Positions 46,510-58,274 of a stretch of DNA of 64,000 nucleotides are shown here, in pieces. The notes under the pieces were generated by a model. That model was not told the DNA's origin. It did not search any database and was given only the letters and a program-made list of their open reading frames with translations. Numbering within the stretch: position 1 is the stretch's first letter; each line of letters opens with the position of its first letter. This DNA is from Ustulina deusta. Lineage: Eukaryota; Ascomycota; Sordariomycetes; Xylariales; Xylariaceae. The position numbers were made by a program, and so were the translations under genes. The DNA is taken from NCBI GenBank assembly GCA_023159155.1, contig JAJNNX010000025.1:558001-622000 (forward strand), read 5' to 3'.

Positions 46510-48257
46510 ATGGCACGGACGAAGCGACAACAGCGGGATATTGCTGAGACGACACTGAGGAGCAGCTCTCGAAAACGAACGCGAGAAGAAATCGACAAGA
46601 AGCGACGGAGCAACCCGCCTGGTGCTGACACAAGTGTCAAGAATTCCCATTCGGTATACGACTTTCCTTCAGACGACGATACACAGGCGAAGCCAACAGG
46701 ACAGGAAACGCCGAGGAAGCGAGGGCGGCCGTCGACCACGAGCGCTCCCAGTGGAAATGGAGAAGTCTCTACGCCCCGGGGCCGCAAGAGCAAGGGAAGC
46801 GATGTTGTGACACCCTCGAGGACCAGAGGTATCGTCAACGGGGAAACACCGCGGCTGCAGCGCAATGATCGGTCTGCGAGGAAGAAGAGCGCCCGAGCCT
46901 TGATTGAGAAGGTCATAGATGGCATCTCCAGTGATGAGGAGGCGGACGAAGACATCGCTCGGGAAATCTATGAATCAAGTGAGGAAGACGAGGCAGGGGA
47001 GGGTGCTGTAGATAGACACAATGGCGAGGAAAACACGGAAGAAATACCAGGCGAACCCGCAACACCGTCCAGGAAGCCTCGCGCCCGCACGAAAGTGAAG
47101 AAAGGGACAAGAACACGCAAGAAATCCCCGACACCGCCCCGAGATCTGCCTCCCCACGAGGTCTACTTTGCACAAAACCGGCCTGGCGCAGCGAAAACAT
47201 CAAACAATACTCTCGCATCTCTTAAACTCCTTACCCATGAAGAATACTTCTCTCTTCTGCGCGATTACCAAGAGCCTCATGAGGATGATATCGAGTTTCT
47301 CGACTCCGTCCACGTTCAGTCCTTCCCACAATGGGCCTTTGAGCTTTCACACGGCTTCGGCGTCTGCCTGTATGGATACGGTTCGAAGCGAGCGCTGCTA
47401 CATAAATTCGCAAAACACGTATACAACACGATTTCAGACCACGGCAACCACCGCATTGTCATTGTCAACGGCTATGTGCGGGCGAACATGAGTTCTCTCC
47501 GCGATATTTTATCCGTAATTGCCGGGGCTATCGACCCAAAGCACAAGCTCGCCGCCGGTGGGTCGTCCGTAATGATGGAAAACTTAAAATATCTGTTGTC
47601 TGCCCACGACATCACTATCACAGTGGTCTTGAATTCCATCGATGCTGCTCCTCTTCGACGTCCAGGTTTTCAACCGATATTAGCCCAGCTGGCCGCACAC
47701 CCCCAAATCCAGTTCATCTGCTCAGCTGACACGCCGGATTTCACATTACTATGGGATAGCAGCCTGCGGTCTTCATTTAGCTTTGTCTTCCACGATTGCA
47801 CGACATTTTGCCCCTTCACGGCTGAGTTAGAAGTTGTGGATGATGTCCACGAACTCCTTGGAAGGAAGGCTAGGCGCGTGGGTGGAAAAGAAGGCGTGAC
47901 CTATGTGCTGCGCAGTTTAACTGAGAACGCAAGGAACTTATACCGTCTTCTTGTTGGTGAAGTTCTCGTCGCTATGGATGACGAGATCGATTCGTCAAGT
48001 GAAAATCCTGGAGTTGAGTATAGGATGATATACAACAAGGCGGTTGAGGAGTTCATCTGCAGTTCGGAAATGGCGTTCCGGACTCTGCTAAAAGAGTGAG
48101 CTCTCGCATCTCTCAATCTTGACATTCGACTAACTGGTGACTTAGATTCCACGACCACCAAATGATAACGAGTCGTAAAGATATCCTGGGCACCGAATTA
48201 CTCAGCGTGCCCTTTCGAAAGGAGGAGCTCGAAGGAATACTTGAGGATATTGTATGA
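46510..48257 (+). CDS. ORC2: Origin recognition complex subunit 2
   Basis: Exons 46510-48095 and 48146-48257 give 565 aa. The first ~200 residues are basic, disordered and rich in Ser, Lys and Arg with an SDDD/SSDEE acidic stretch, as is usual for ORC2 proteins. The conserved AAA+-like domain starts with LTHEEYFSLLRDYQ, then FELSHGFGVCLYGYGSKRA, where the P-loop is degenerate, ILSVIAG, VVLNSIDAAPLRRPGF and QFICSADTPDF. The C-terminal winged-helix part ends in EFHDHQMITSRKD and PFRKEELEGILEDIV, formed correctly only when the intron is removed. It binds replication origins in the nucleus together with ORC1 and ORC3-6. It shares a promoter region with GEP4. Confidence 0.95.
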
Positions 48258-48373
48258 TCGACAGCGCGCGTATCTCATTCATATACGAACACGACTTATT
48301 CCGGACCATATCAGCAGCAAGCGAGGGAACTTATGGATGCCTACAACAATAGATAGGTAATCACCCTAGTTAT

Positions 48374-49476
48374 CTATTCCGTGGTTTCTATCCTGCGCGT
48401 ACCCACAACTGTCTCTGCCTCATGCGGCTGCACGTCCTTCATAAGTTCGCTTCTCTTGTCCAACCCTACCCACTTTGGCTTCCCATCAGGTAAGTCAACT
48501 ACGCGTTGGCTGTAGAATATGTGGCACCTAAAGCGACAGGGTCAGTGATATTTGTGCCACGGGTATATGGTAGTTGCATACATTCGAGTGTCTATTACGC
48601 TGGCAGGCTATGACTCACTGAGGATCGAAAGCTTTCTTGTCCTCCGCACTCTTAAACCTAATGATGCCCGGAAACATGAGAACCACTACAATGTTCGAGA
48701 TTAGTTTTCGCTCATTTGAACGTGCTCTCTGACGTTTCAAAAGCGTGGGAGGCCTCCAGGATACGATTTTCACTCGAAAGGAAGCTTTTATGCTCAGAAA
48801 TCGCCAAAAATAAGACAGTAACTATGGAATTGCTCACTATTCCGCCCCTCATCCATTATGGGCGAATGGCAATACGCGCAGCTCACTTTGACAGGTAGTT
48901 CATAATGCGCGCCGTTTGTTGGCGCATGATAGAACGCGAGACCCTCGGCCCCCTTCTCAAAGTGCAAATCCTCCTTATGGAAGATGGCAGCCCATTGAAA
49001 TGGTGCCCCTGTAGACATCGCATTTATTACCATCAGCTACTCGTCTCTCAGCTTCTCACAAAAGCGAATGGAGTGTACCGTGCTACAACAGTCGGGTGAG
49101 CAATTGTTATTTTGAGCGCGCTCTGCTAGTGTTGGGGAATGCGGGTGACCTCTAAGGTATGGTTTTAACCCAAAGGGAAGCCTTTCTACTCTCTATTCGC
49201 CGAAACGAGAAGAAAATGACTTTGGGAATCGCTTACCAGTGCCTGGCAGCCAGTGCAGTGACAGAACTTCGCCGCCAACGGCTTCTCCCGGCTTAACCAA
49301 TACCTCACATTGCCGCAGTGGCAGTGCGCTGTATGTCTCTTTTGAAAGCTTTCGGTTGCGTCTGTCGTGCAGTATGGCGGACGGTTCTTCCAGCTGTCGC
49401 CACCCAGTCTCGAGGGCATATCCTCTAGGTGCACAGTCCCCGGGCCAACTTCAGGTCTGCCTGACTTGCCTGGCAT
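48374..49476 (-). CDS. GFA-domain (glutathione-dependent formaldehyde-activating-like) protein
   Basis: Minus-strand exons are about 49476-49237, 49008-48838, 48685-48619 and 48527-48374, giving about 210 aa. Zinc motifs of the Mss4-like GFA fold are visible: AHCHCGNVRYW, FCHCTGCQAL and, in exon 2, SCAYCHSPIMDEGRN. GAPFQWAAIFHKEDL and LMFPGIIRFKS match the family, and the last exon carries DLPDGKPKW. All junctions fit except the first: GTAAGC after codon CTG (phase 0) and CTACAG before GAPFQW (phase 1) differ by one base. Either an earlier acceptor (GAGTAG near 49033) is used, adding nine residues, or there is a one-base frameshift or sequence error. The 5' end is uncertain; the ATG at 49476 is the first sensible start. 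Function of the family is not well defined. Confidence 0.75.
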
Positions 49477-50053
49477 TGCGTGAAATATCTTGTTTTCAGG
49501 AAATACAAAAATCTTAAACTTCCTATCGGGCACGTTCCGATGTTTATACAAAATCGGGCATATGGGGTTCAGAAGAGCCTCAATGCTATGCTGTTGTTGA
49601 AATATGTCTACTTACGCTGAGGGGAGGGGCAATGACGTCGAAGATCTGGGATGGAGTACAGTTGTGTAAACACGTTCGGTTCCAGCAGTCGCGATTCAAG
49701 TATTTCACCTAGATGCAATGCGATCCCGCATCTGGAATGTATTCGGTTTCAAATCCTGAGTGTGTGAAATGTATAGAGCCTCGTTTCTCGGCCGGTTGTT
49801 TGCAGTCTAGCCTTTATTGCATACTATTCTTGGCTATCGAACGGTCATCGAGAAATGTCGTGACGTCGCTTGCTTTACATACTCAACGGATAATATAGAA
49901 AAGAAAGATATTCGAGAAACCCAGTCTTAATTTGAGGATCAATTCCAATCAAGCACCTACCACCTTGGGCAAAGGGCACGGATACAGCCCCAGCTGATGA
50001 CGTGCAGGAAGGGTCGCTATCATATTCCCCGCTTACGGCATATATAGCAGAAT

Positions 50054-50079
50054 CGTCCCGTCCCGTCCCGTCTCGTCTC
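50054..50079 (+). repeat. CGTCC/CGTCT pentamer repeat
   Basis: Five pentamers in tandem, (CGTCC)3(CGTCT)2, in intergenic DNA. Confidence 0.8.
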
Positions 50080-51191
50080 GGCTTCAAGCCTTCCAAACTG
50101 CCTGGGTTAGGTAGTTCTTCTATTGGCTTACGTTCGAAAAAAAAACTTAAGGTAAGAACCGCAGTGGGTTAGAATACCTATGGAACGGCGGTATCAATCT
50201 AGCACTACACTAAGCTGCAGGGGAAACGCTTGGGGCTGAAATTTCATAGGTGATGTTCAGGTACACACTCTGGCAATTCGTGAAAACTGACCGCTTCCGG
50301 AACTTCTTCTATCTACGCAATTCTGCAGGCAGATGCGGAGTATAACGCGCGTAATCCTTGCATATAGGAGGCCAATAACAACGAAATCGACCATTTTCTA
50401 GAAGTCGGTCCCCGGCCGGTCCCTGCAAGGCGCACGCGGATCCCACCGGTTTTAACAGCAACATATGTTGCAGAACCGCGACCTGGAGATGCAATGCCTA
50501 CCCTACACACATGCCGAGAAAATGACTACCTACCAATACTAGCGCCCGGTGTCACTCCAGCCGCACTCCTATCGAAATTTCGTAGAGCTGATGTCGACTG
50601 TAATCGAATTCGTATTATCAACGAGTCATGTTCCTCCAAAGTTTCAATACAACCGACTTATCAGATTAACTACAAGCCCTCGTGACGGCCGTCGTCGGGT
50701 CCAGCCCCAGGACTTGCAGCTCAGCTATGCATGTCGACACCATGTAAACTCGAGCCTATCGCTCTCCTGCATATGCACAGTCGTTCATACATACTGGTAT
50801 TGAATCTCGACCTCCATCGACTTATCACATACACATATACCTACAACAACATCAGTCAGCCTCCAGCTCGCATGGCAGACGAGCCACGCAGGAGGCGTGG
50901 TACGAGAATCCTGAGCCCACCGTGTATAAGTTCGATGTGTAATGACGATAATCCAATGCCGTCTCTCTCCCCTGCAGTACGATAGCCGTATGTCGTATTT
51001 TCGCCTCTCCTCCGTGTGGCAACCCAATAGTCTAGGTCGTACGTAATTCTGCGCTATCATCTGGTATTCAATCTCTGGTCGCATTGGAGATCCTGGCGCT
51101 TGATATCGCCCCTTCTGAGTGCTTGGTGGAACAGCTGAGGGATGTAAGACGTGTCAGACCAATATACTCCAAGGATCCGTGCTTCGGCTTC

Positions 51192-51198
51192 TATAAAA
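51192..51198 (+). promoter_or_regulatory. TATA-like box
   Basis: TATAAAA lies about 145 bp before the ATG at 51342. Confidence 0.5.
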
Positions 51199-51341
51199 TT
51201 CCTCTCGCTTGCTCCTCGCTCGAGAGCATCTGTCTGCCATCATCACTCATCTAAACCCTACTACCACCACCTACTCATCCGCGACCAACATTCATCCAAA
51301 ACGTCCATTCGATAAGACATCAAACCTAGCACAACCTCACC

Positions 51342-51623
51342 ATGAGAGCTCAATTCATACTCGCCTTGCTGCCGGCCACAGGTGCCTTCGCAGCTATACT
51401 CCCACGGCAAGACGCTACCTACAGCGAGGCTCCCACCACCACTACAGCACCCGCCATACCATGTCCCACGGCGCCGGCAGATTGCGCGTCGAGGACGAAC
51501 GGGCACTTGATCTGCCTCAATGCTCGCACCTGGTGCCTGTACACCGATACCACGCGCTTTACGCCAGCCTTCTTCCCCGTCGACCTCGATAATCCCTGCG
51601 CGTCTTGTCTAGTGGCCATCTGA
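51342..51623 (+). CDS. Small secreted six-cysteine protein (effector-like)
   Basis: A single exon of 93 aa. The N-terminal MRAQFILALLPATGAFA is a clear signal peptide, followed by AILPRQ, where PR resembles a propeptide cleavage site. A short Thr-rich linker leads to a compact region with six cysteines (IPCPT, ADCAS, LICLN, TWCLY and NPCASC), enough for three disulfides. The TATA-like box at 51192, CA-rich leader and CACC before ATG are typical of strongly expressed fungal secreted genes. Frames on the same DNA in other phases lack these features. No family is recognised. It could be an effector, an antimicrobial peptide or a wall protein; nothing in the sequence decides between these. Confidence 0.7.
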   Translation: MRAQFILALLPATGAFAAILPRQDATYSEAPTTTTAPAIPCPTAPADCASRTNGHLICLNARTWCLYTDTTRFTPAFFPVDLDNPCASCLVAI

Positions 51624-52518
51624 AAGCTGGCGCGGCACAGACAGTGGTGTGATTTAAGACGAGCTGCCGCGTTGGGGGACGTCGAGGTGCGCCGAGGCCC
51701 TATTGATGATTGCGAAATACGAGGGGGACTCTGGAAGAAGAGGGGGGGGGGGCATGGTTTAATTTTTAATTAATACTGAAGCTCGTTGGGCGGAGGTTGG
51801 GGCGTCCTGGGGATTTTAATGCGATAAAACTAATACCTAACCTTATCTATACCAACATTCTTACTTTTCTTGCCTGGGTTAATTAATTATTAATTACTTA
51901 CTCTACCAGGCCTACACTACCTACTAGCCAGCCTGGCCCTGCGCAACGCAAAGAAAGAAATAAATAAAGAAATCCCTCGTTCTCCCGAGAATACAAATGA
52001 CCTATGGCGAAATTGTGAAATATCAATTGTTCAATCCAATTGTCTGCTGGGTGTATCTCAATTGACCACCTAGGTAGACAGACAGTGGCAAGAGGAAACG
52101 AAGATATGGTTGGCGGAAACTCCTGAATAAGCCATGGACAAACAAAAAACCTCTGGACGCATTGTTTCGGTCCGCCCCCCACTCGACAAGCACCCGCAAT
52201 TAGTGTAGATAGGTACCTCTTACCCAGATAACTTGCTCAATCATCTCACCATGTACCGGTTTGCACTACGTACCAATCTCGAAGACACTTAATTAATGAC
52301 AACAAAAAGCTGGTATTTAATCCGCTCGCGTCCTCAACCAACCGAGGCGTAGCAATTGACCTACATACATGACTTCCATTATCGTCTTTCTTACTCACAT
52401 GCACACCTAGTCAGTGCCGCCACTATATACATACATATACATGCCCTCCCCAAGTTCCCCGGCAAAACCTCGTCAGCTTTGGCATTGCCTCTCGGTCGAT
52501 GCCCAGTGAGCCGACACA
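51624..52518. other. Intergenic, no gene seen
   Basis: AT-rich with several TAATTAATTA stretches and a G9 run near 51745. The right end is a leader with many CATACATA steps. Confidence 0.55.
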
Positions 52519-53135
52519 ATGCCGCGCAGCGCCCTAGACAACGAAGAGGCGAAGCGGGCGCAGATGGAAGCCGTGCGCGGGGCCGGGTCGGGGGCGCTGA
52601 AATGGGGTATCGCCGCGGCTTTCTTGGGCGGGCTGGGCTATGTCATGTCACCAATATACCGCGGGTTGACAATCCAGTTCAAGGTGTATGTATGCCCCTT
52701 CTCATGACTTTATTTCTTATTATTTTTTATTTATTTTTTTCTCCCTCTCCTCTCCTTTTTTTGCTGTCTCTTTTCGGTCCCTTCTCTCATTCATCTCCCC
52801 ATAGCTTTATCTCGAGTCAATTGCTTGAATGACTTTCGTAGGAGAAGCATGATCCAATGTATTCCTCGCGTAGCTACGATTTCAAACCAAAACCGCTTCA
52901 CAGTAATATAGGTATTTTCAATGTCGAGTGCGGGCTAACTATGATGGCATGTAGATACCTCCAGATGTCTGGCATGATACTAGGTGGCATGATTGAAGCG
53001 GACTCGAGCATGCGTCGCTATGAGCAGCAGGTACGGATGCAACGGATGATAGCTCGGGACCGGGCGATGTGGAAAGATCTAGTGGATGATGAAGATGAGT
53101 TACCCTCCACGGCGACATCAGCTTCGAAAAAATGA
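52519..53135 (+). CDS. Small conserved membrane protein of unknown function
   Basis: Exons 52519-52685 and 52955-53135 (donor GTATGT, CTAAC branch site, 269-bp intron) give 115 aa. The join restores FKVYLQMSGM in frame. The N-terminal part is hydrophilic (MPRSALDNEEAKRAQMEAVR), then comes a hydrophobic helix GALKWGIAAAFLGGLGYVM and a weaker second one (QMSGMILGGMI), followed by a charged coiled region RRYEQQVRMQRMIARDR and an acidic C-terminus. This build resembles small mitochondrial inner-membrane proteins found widely in fungi, but I cannot name the family. The gene is convergent with RFC4, with 210 bp between the stop codons. Confidence 0.75.
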
Positions 53136-53345
53136 ATGCAGGACCAACTATGGTTTGTTATAACCTCACTGTCCATAGCGTTGGACAAAAGCAAGTCGAT
53201 GCGTGTAAATATTTAGCTGTGTGAATCCCGCCCATAAAGCAATCCGAGATCCCCCGTATATCTTGCGAACGCCGTGCTATGCAAATCATCCTTTCACTTC
53301 GTCTCGTTTGCGTCCCATTTTCCCGCCGTACTATAACTCTGCTGA

Positions 53346-54600
53346 TTATTTCAATTTGGTCTCGAACTTCTTGGGATCCATGTTGATCTTGCATAAGCGT
53401 GCCACACATCCACTGAGCTGAAGTAAGGTCTGCACACCTTCGAGGATCTTCATGTGGGTGAAGCCTATCTCTCGGATAAATTCGAGCTTGGAATGTTCAC
53501 TAAGCGTAGGGATAGTCTTCGTGACCTTAAACATCGTGCTGATAATGTCGTGGCACGAGTATCCCAGATCCCAAAGGTCCTTCAAGGTATCGAGAGCGCT
53601 CTCGATGTTGCCCTCATGGCACGCCTTCAGCATCGCCTGCACCTTGATAGGATGCGGCGAGTCGACGACCTTGAATACATTATCACCACTTACAAATCCG
53701 AAGCCGGCATGCGTGCTCTGCAAGTTGTTGATAGCCTGTCGCATATCGCCCTCGGCGCTGAACACCAAAGCGGCCATCCCCTCATCGTTATATTCGACTT
53801 TCTCGGCCTCGATGATCTGCAACAGTCGCTTAACCACCTGTGCATCTGTCAGCCGTCCGTACCGTAGGATGGCGCATCGCGACTGTAGCGGCTCGATAAT
53901 CTTGTTCGACTGGTTACAGGCGAAAGCGAAGCGAGTCGTATTCGAGTAAATCTCCATCGTGCGGCGCAGGGCTTGCTGCGCACCTGACGTCATGCTGTCG
54001 GCTTCGTCGAGGATTACTAGCTTGTGGCGGCCCGGCGGAAGGGTGACTTTCTTTTGCGCAAAGCCCTTGATCCTGTTGCGCACGACGTCGATGCCTGGTG
54101 CGCGCAGAAAGGTTAGTCAAGCTACGCTAGCCAGGACACGCCAACGGCATTGAACAGAGAAAAAGTGTTGTTCTGCAAAGCCTCTTACCGCGTTCGTCAC
54201 TGGCGTTCAGCTCCAGCACGGCCTCTTTGTATGCATCTCCCAGCAATTGTCGAGCCAGGCACAATACACTAGTAGTCTTGCCGATACCTGGCATGCCGGA
54301 GATGATGACGTGTGGCATGTTGCCATCTTTTGCTATAATCTTCAGTCGCTCAATGGTCTCTGTATTTCCGACGACATCGTCGAGGAAGACTGGTCGGTAT
54401 TTCTCGACCCTGAGGTCGACAACTTCAGCATGAAACCAACGACAAGACAGGCGACAAGACAGCGCAAACAGCGCGAGCCAGGGAAGAGCTTACCAGGGGA
54501 GCTCGTAAGTAACAGAACTGCTCGTCGCAGCGGTCAGTGCCTTCTTGGCGGCGGATGTCGACGACTCGCCTTTCTCTTCAACTGCTCTTGCTGCTGGCAT
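53346..54600 (-). CDS. RFC4: Replication factor C subunit (Rfc4 / human RFC2 type)
   Basis: It is part of the clamp loader that puts PCNA on primed DNA. Minus-strand exons are 54600-54494, 54409-54189 and 54094-53346, giving 358 aa; all junctions keep phase and the last intron has a TGACTAAC branch site. Motifs in order are [18 protein letters not shown] (RFC box II), [11 protein letters not shown] (Walker A), LNASDERG (box IV), [19 protein letters not shown] (Walker B with sensor region), and [10 protein letters not shown] (SRC motif), then the clamp-loader collar. The [22 protein letters not shown] form matches yeast Rfc4 rather than Rfc2, Rfc3 or Rfc5. An ACGCGT box lies 108 bp before the start. 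The gene is divergent from ARG7. Confidence 0.95.
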
Positions 54601-55658
54601 GGCGATGTGTTCTGCGGTGGTTTGGGGATTGGAGCTTCAAACAGAGGTTCCCGTTGGCTGGGCCTACCAGATGGCTTGCTTGGTATAGGTATTAGAAAAC
54701 TTACTTTACGCGTCTTGAGTGCCCAGGTGGGTTGGGGCGCGTCTTTAGTGCACTAGCCCCCATAGGAATAGATCGTCTACCCCCCATCGTTGTGCTGGAA
54801 CAGGTACCTGGAGACGGACTGGAGAGTCGCAATATAGTGGACCTTAGGTACATTTACACTTCGCTCTGAGCCAGCCATTTTCAAGCCCAAGAAGTACCTA
54901 GGTAGGTAGGTTTGAGGATGACGTTTGATGTCTTGTTCACCCCTAGAATTCTACCGCATCACGTCGTCTTCAATCACCTGAGAACTAAACTTCCTCTGAG
55001 AAATTCGATGTTTGTTTATGTGTTGCTGTAAAATAAAGGCTAAAGCCAGATAGCAATGCCGCGAGGTTAGTATCCTATTTTTCTTCCCTCCGATATCGCC
55101 TAGTATAATTGTGATTTTGTCATTGTAGAAAATTAACAGAAAATATACAGTCATTCATTGCATGCTATAACCTTAGCATCTTTGCGGAGCAGTAAATTCG
55201 TGCAATTCACGGTTAGTTAAGTACCTAAGGTATATACAACAGCTACGATTGTATGACCTTTCTATCTGAGGTACCTCCGATATCCAGTTTGAAGCCTCCA
55301 ATATCCCTACACGACAACCAGTTTAAGCAGGAGTCCCGACCCTCCAATCAAGAGATTCCGCTCTTTTTTCTTCGAACCATCTACACCAAACCAATCGATT
55401 TTTCTTTTACTTTTTGGGCGCAATTTTGGAGAAGCGCCAGCAAGGTTTCAACGCTCCAACTGGTCTGTGCATATTACGCCCTTATACGGACCGTTTCCCC
55501 TTGGGGTTGGTTGGTGAACTGAGCCGGGTCGGTTTGGCAGCGAACCTTGATACATTGATCTCGTTTTTTTTTATCCGGCTATTATTTTTCTGCGGTCGGC
55601 GTCACATACACCTTTTGAAAAGCTTGGCCGGATTCAAGGTCGTGTCGATAACTCAAGC
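54601..55658. promoter_or_regulatory. Shared intergenic region of RFC4 and ARG7
   Basis: About 1.06 kb between divergent starts. It contains ACGCGT at 54708-54713 near RFC4 and GGTAGGTAGGTT-type repeats near 54900. No gene is supported. Confidence 0.5.
54708..54713. promoter_or_regulatory. MCB-like box ACGCGT before RFC4
   Basis: The same palindromic box as in the ORC2 promoter, 108 bp before the RFC4 start. Confidence 0.45.
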
Positions 55659-56987
55659 ATGCTGTCTAAACTCTTTAAGAGTTCTTGGAAAGACGTGGCC
55701 AAGGCGACGAGTCGGGCAACCCATGTGTTCAAGTACCCAAAGGGCTTCAAGGTGTCGGGCACAATCGTCGGCGTAAAGCCTAGCAATACAACCAAGCTTG
55801 ATCTTGCCTTCATCACATCACAGACGCCATGCTCCGCAGCCGCTGTTGTCACCAAAACTAAATTCCAAGCAGCGCCCATCACCTTCAGCCGCAAACTACT
55901 CGAGTCGCATAGCTCCAACATCCGGGGTGTCATCATCAACTCAGGCAATGCCAATGCAGTAACAGGGCCCGGTGGTCTGGCCGATGCCGTGGCCATGTCT
56001 AAGGCAGCCGATCAGTATCTAGGTGCCGAAAATTCAGCCTTAGTTATGAGCACCGGAGTCATAGGACAGAGGCTGCCCATCAAGAAGATCCTGGACGGCT
56101 TGCCAGCTGCACATGAAGCTCTGGGTGATTCAAATATGCATTGGTTGGACTGTGCAACAGCTATTTGCACTACCGATACATTCCCCAAGTTGAGATCCCG
56201 TATCTTCACCCTCCCTTCTTCTCCCTCTATCGAGTATCGGATTGCTGGTATGACCAAGGGCGCTGGCATGATATGTCCCAACATGGCCACGTTACTCGGC
56301 GTTATAGCCACGGATGCCCCAATCGCTACCCCGGCATTGCAGACGGCTCTTCGAGCTGCGACGGATAAGTCATTCAACAGCATCAGCATCGACAATGACA
56401 TGTCTACGAACGACATAGTCGCCGTGCTCGCCAACGGTGCCGCAGGTGGCTCAGAAGTGGCTGCGGAGAACACGGAGGACTTTCAGATTTTCCAGGGCGT
56501 GCTCACCGACCTGGCTACCGACCTCGCAAAACTCATAGTCCAAGACGGCGAGGGCGCCACCAAGTTCATCACCATCCGCGTCAAAGATGCACTTAGCGAA
56601 GCCGGTGCCCGCCAAATCGCGGCAACCGTTGCCCAATCCTCGCTTTTCAAGACTGCCATGTATGGTAAAGATGCGAACTGGGGCCGCATCGTAGCTTCTG
56701 CTGGTTCGGCGTTCGTGCGCCCTGGACAGGCACAGGTGGACGACGCGCCCGATCTAAACCCAGACACCACGAGTGTCTCACTCATCCCCGCCGACGGGAG
56801 CGAGGAACTGAAGCTACTAGTGAATGGCAAACCCGAGGTCGTCGATGAGGTGCGCGCCGCGTCTGTATTGCAACTCGATGATATCGAGGTCGTTATCAGC
56901 TTGGGGACCGGCGCACATGAAGCTATACATTGGACGTGCGATTTGAGCCATGAATATGTTACTATAAATGGTGACTATCGGACATAG
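55659..56987 (+). CDS. ARG7: Glutamate N-acetyltransferase / ornithine acetyltransferase (ArgJ), mitochondrial
   Basis: It transfers acetyl from N-acetylornithine to glutamate and can also acetylate glutamate from acetyl-CoA, closing the acetyl cycle of arginine synthesis. A single exon of 442 aa. The first ~20 residues ([20 protein letters not shown]) are basic and amphipathic, fitting a mitochondrial presequence. [10 protein letters not shown] and [11 protein letters not shown] are family blocks. The autocleavage site that splits the precursor into alpha and beta chains is in [15 protein letters not shown], where the Thr of MATLLG becomes the new N-terminus and nucleophile. [14 protein letters not shown] and [16 protein letters not shown] complete the fold. 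All motifs are intact. The gene is divergent from RFC4. Confidence 0.95.
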   Translation: MLSKLFKSSWKDVAKATSRATHVFKYPKGFKVSGTIVGVKPSNTTKLDLAFITSQTPCSAAAVVTKTKFQAAPITFSRKLLESHSSNIRGVIINSGNANAVTGPGGLADAVAMSKAADQYLGAENSALVMSTGVIGQRLPIKKILDGLPAAHEALGDSNMHWLDCATAICTTDTFPKLRSRIFTLPSSPSIEYRIAGMTKGAGMICPNMATLLGVIATDAPIATPALQTALRAATDKSFNSISIDNDMSTNDIVAVLANGAAGGSEVAAENTEDFQIFQGVLTDLATDLAKLIVQDGEGATKFITIRVKDALSEAGARQIAATVAQSSLFKTAMYGKDANWGRIVASAGSAFVRPGQAQVDDAPDLNPDTTSVSLIPADGSEELKLLVNGKPEVVDEVRAASVLQLDDIEVVISLGTGAHEAIHWTCDLSHEYVTINGDYRT

Positions 56988-58274
56988 GATACAATGACGG
57001 ATTTTTGTACACAGGTATGCGCACTTAGCTAGAGGGAAAATAATCATAGCTTTTTGTAAGGCTTGCAAGTTTCGCCGTGGCTACCTATGTAACTTCCCAA
57101 CGGTAGTAAACAAACCCAAGCTTCTTATTCTTATGATTACCAATCACTGGGAATTCTTGTTGTCAAAAGTTTAGATGAACATTCTTCCTAGCTTGCCTGA
57201 TTATTATAAGAGTGAGATGAGAAGAGCGATTGGGGTCCATTAAAAAAACATCTTCCAGAAAAACATACTCGTCAGCCTCAAATATGAATAAATATCCAAT
57301 CAAGGTCAAATACCCGCTAACAACCCGATCAACATAAATAGAAACTCATCTAATAGGGTTTTGGCAAGTCAACTACCGGGTTTCCGAGCGAGGCAGAGAC
57401 TATCCTGGGAATCATGGAGGAGCTTCGCAGGTGGAACTAAGAACGGGTCGAGGACCTGATCGCTAGACTCGGGGCGACTTGTAATCTGAAGACGAGAACC
57501 TTATCTTTAGAGGTGGTAATTATTTGATTTATGTCGAAAGACAAGCGTTTCGAAGGAATTTGTGATGATTTCCATGAGGTGAATGGTCGGTTGATCATAG
57601 GTCAGAATCTGCGGTCTCGACAGCCAAAGCTGCGGTAGGAGCTTTAACACGCTTTAGAGTTGTCGTTTCGCAAATAGGAAGGTTACCTAATGATAAAAAT
57701 ATCGGCACATGTTGTTTTAGACAAACTAACTATCTAGAGTACCTAATCTACGTAATTTGTTGATTCCCTGTGTCATTATTATTACTTGAAGTGCCTTATA
57801 CAGAGCAGAGTGAGTACAACCTGTATCGAGGCAGTATACATGCCTTGGCAATGTTGGCAAGCCACAGAAGTCTAAATTAGGGCAAGGTGTGTGGCTGGGT
57901 CAGTCTCCACAGCAGCTGGCCCAAGCTCCTGGGCATTACCTATTTTCAGAACCTGACACGAAAGCAAATCCTCTTCCTTTCTTTCTCTCGCATTCCACCC
58001 TCCATCACCTTCCCTGGCGTCTTTGTGACAGGGTGTCCGATTGGCCGAGCAATATGCGAACTGCAGCGCAGTTGGCTGCCTGCTTGCCCATTGTGTCAAA
58101 GTCGTCTTCGTTGCCGCCCTGAGGCTCTGAAAACGTGTTCTTGCCAATCAACAAAACTTGACTCTAGACTGCAAAGTCAGCCTGCAGGCGAGCATCTGGG
58201 ACGGTTTCTCATCACCGCCTGCCAGACCACCACCACACACAGCTTGCATCACATCTCCAACAAGCATCTCCAAA
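56988..58274. other. Intergenic, no gene seen
   Basis: AT-rich left half. The right half is C-rich and contains overlapping open frames (57887-58363 plus, 57872-58147 minus) that look like leader composition rather than genes. Confidence 0.55.

Larger units (their letters stand above)
49477..51341. other. Intergenic, no gene seen
   Basis: Short frames only. A CGTCC/CGTCT tandem repeat lies at 50054-50079 and a TATA-like box at 51192-51198. Confidence 0.55.
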
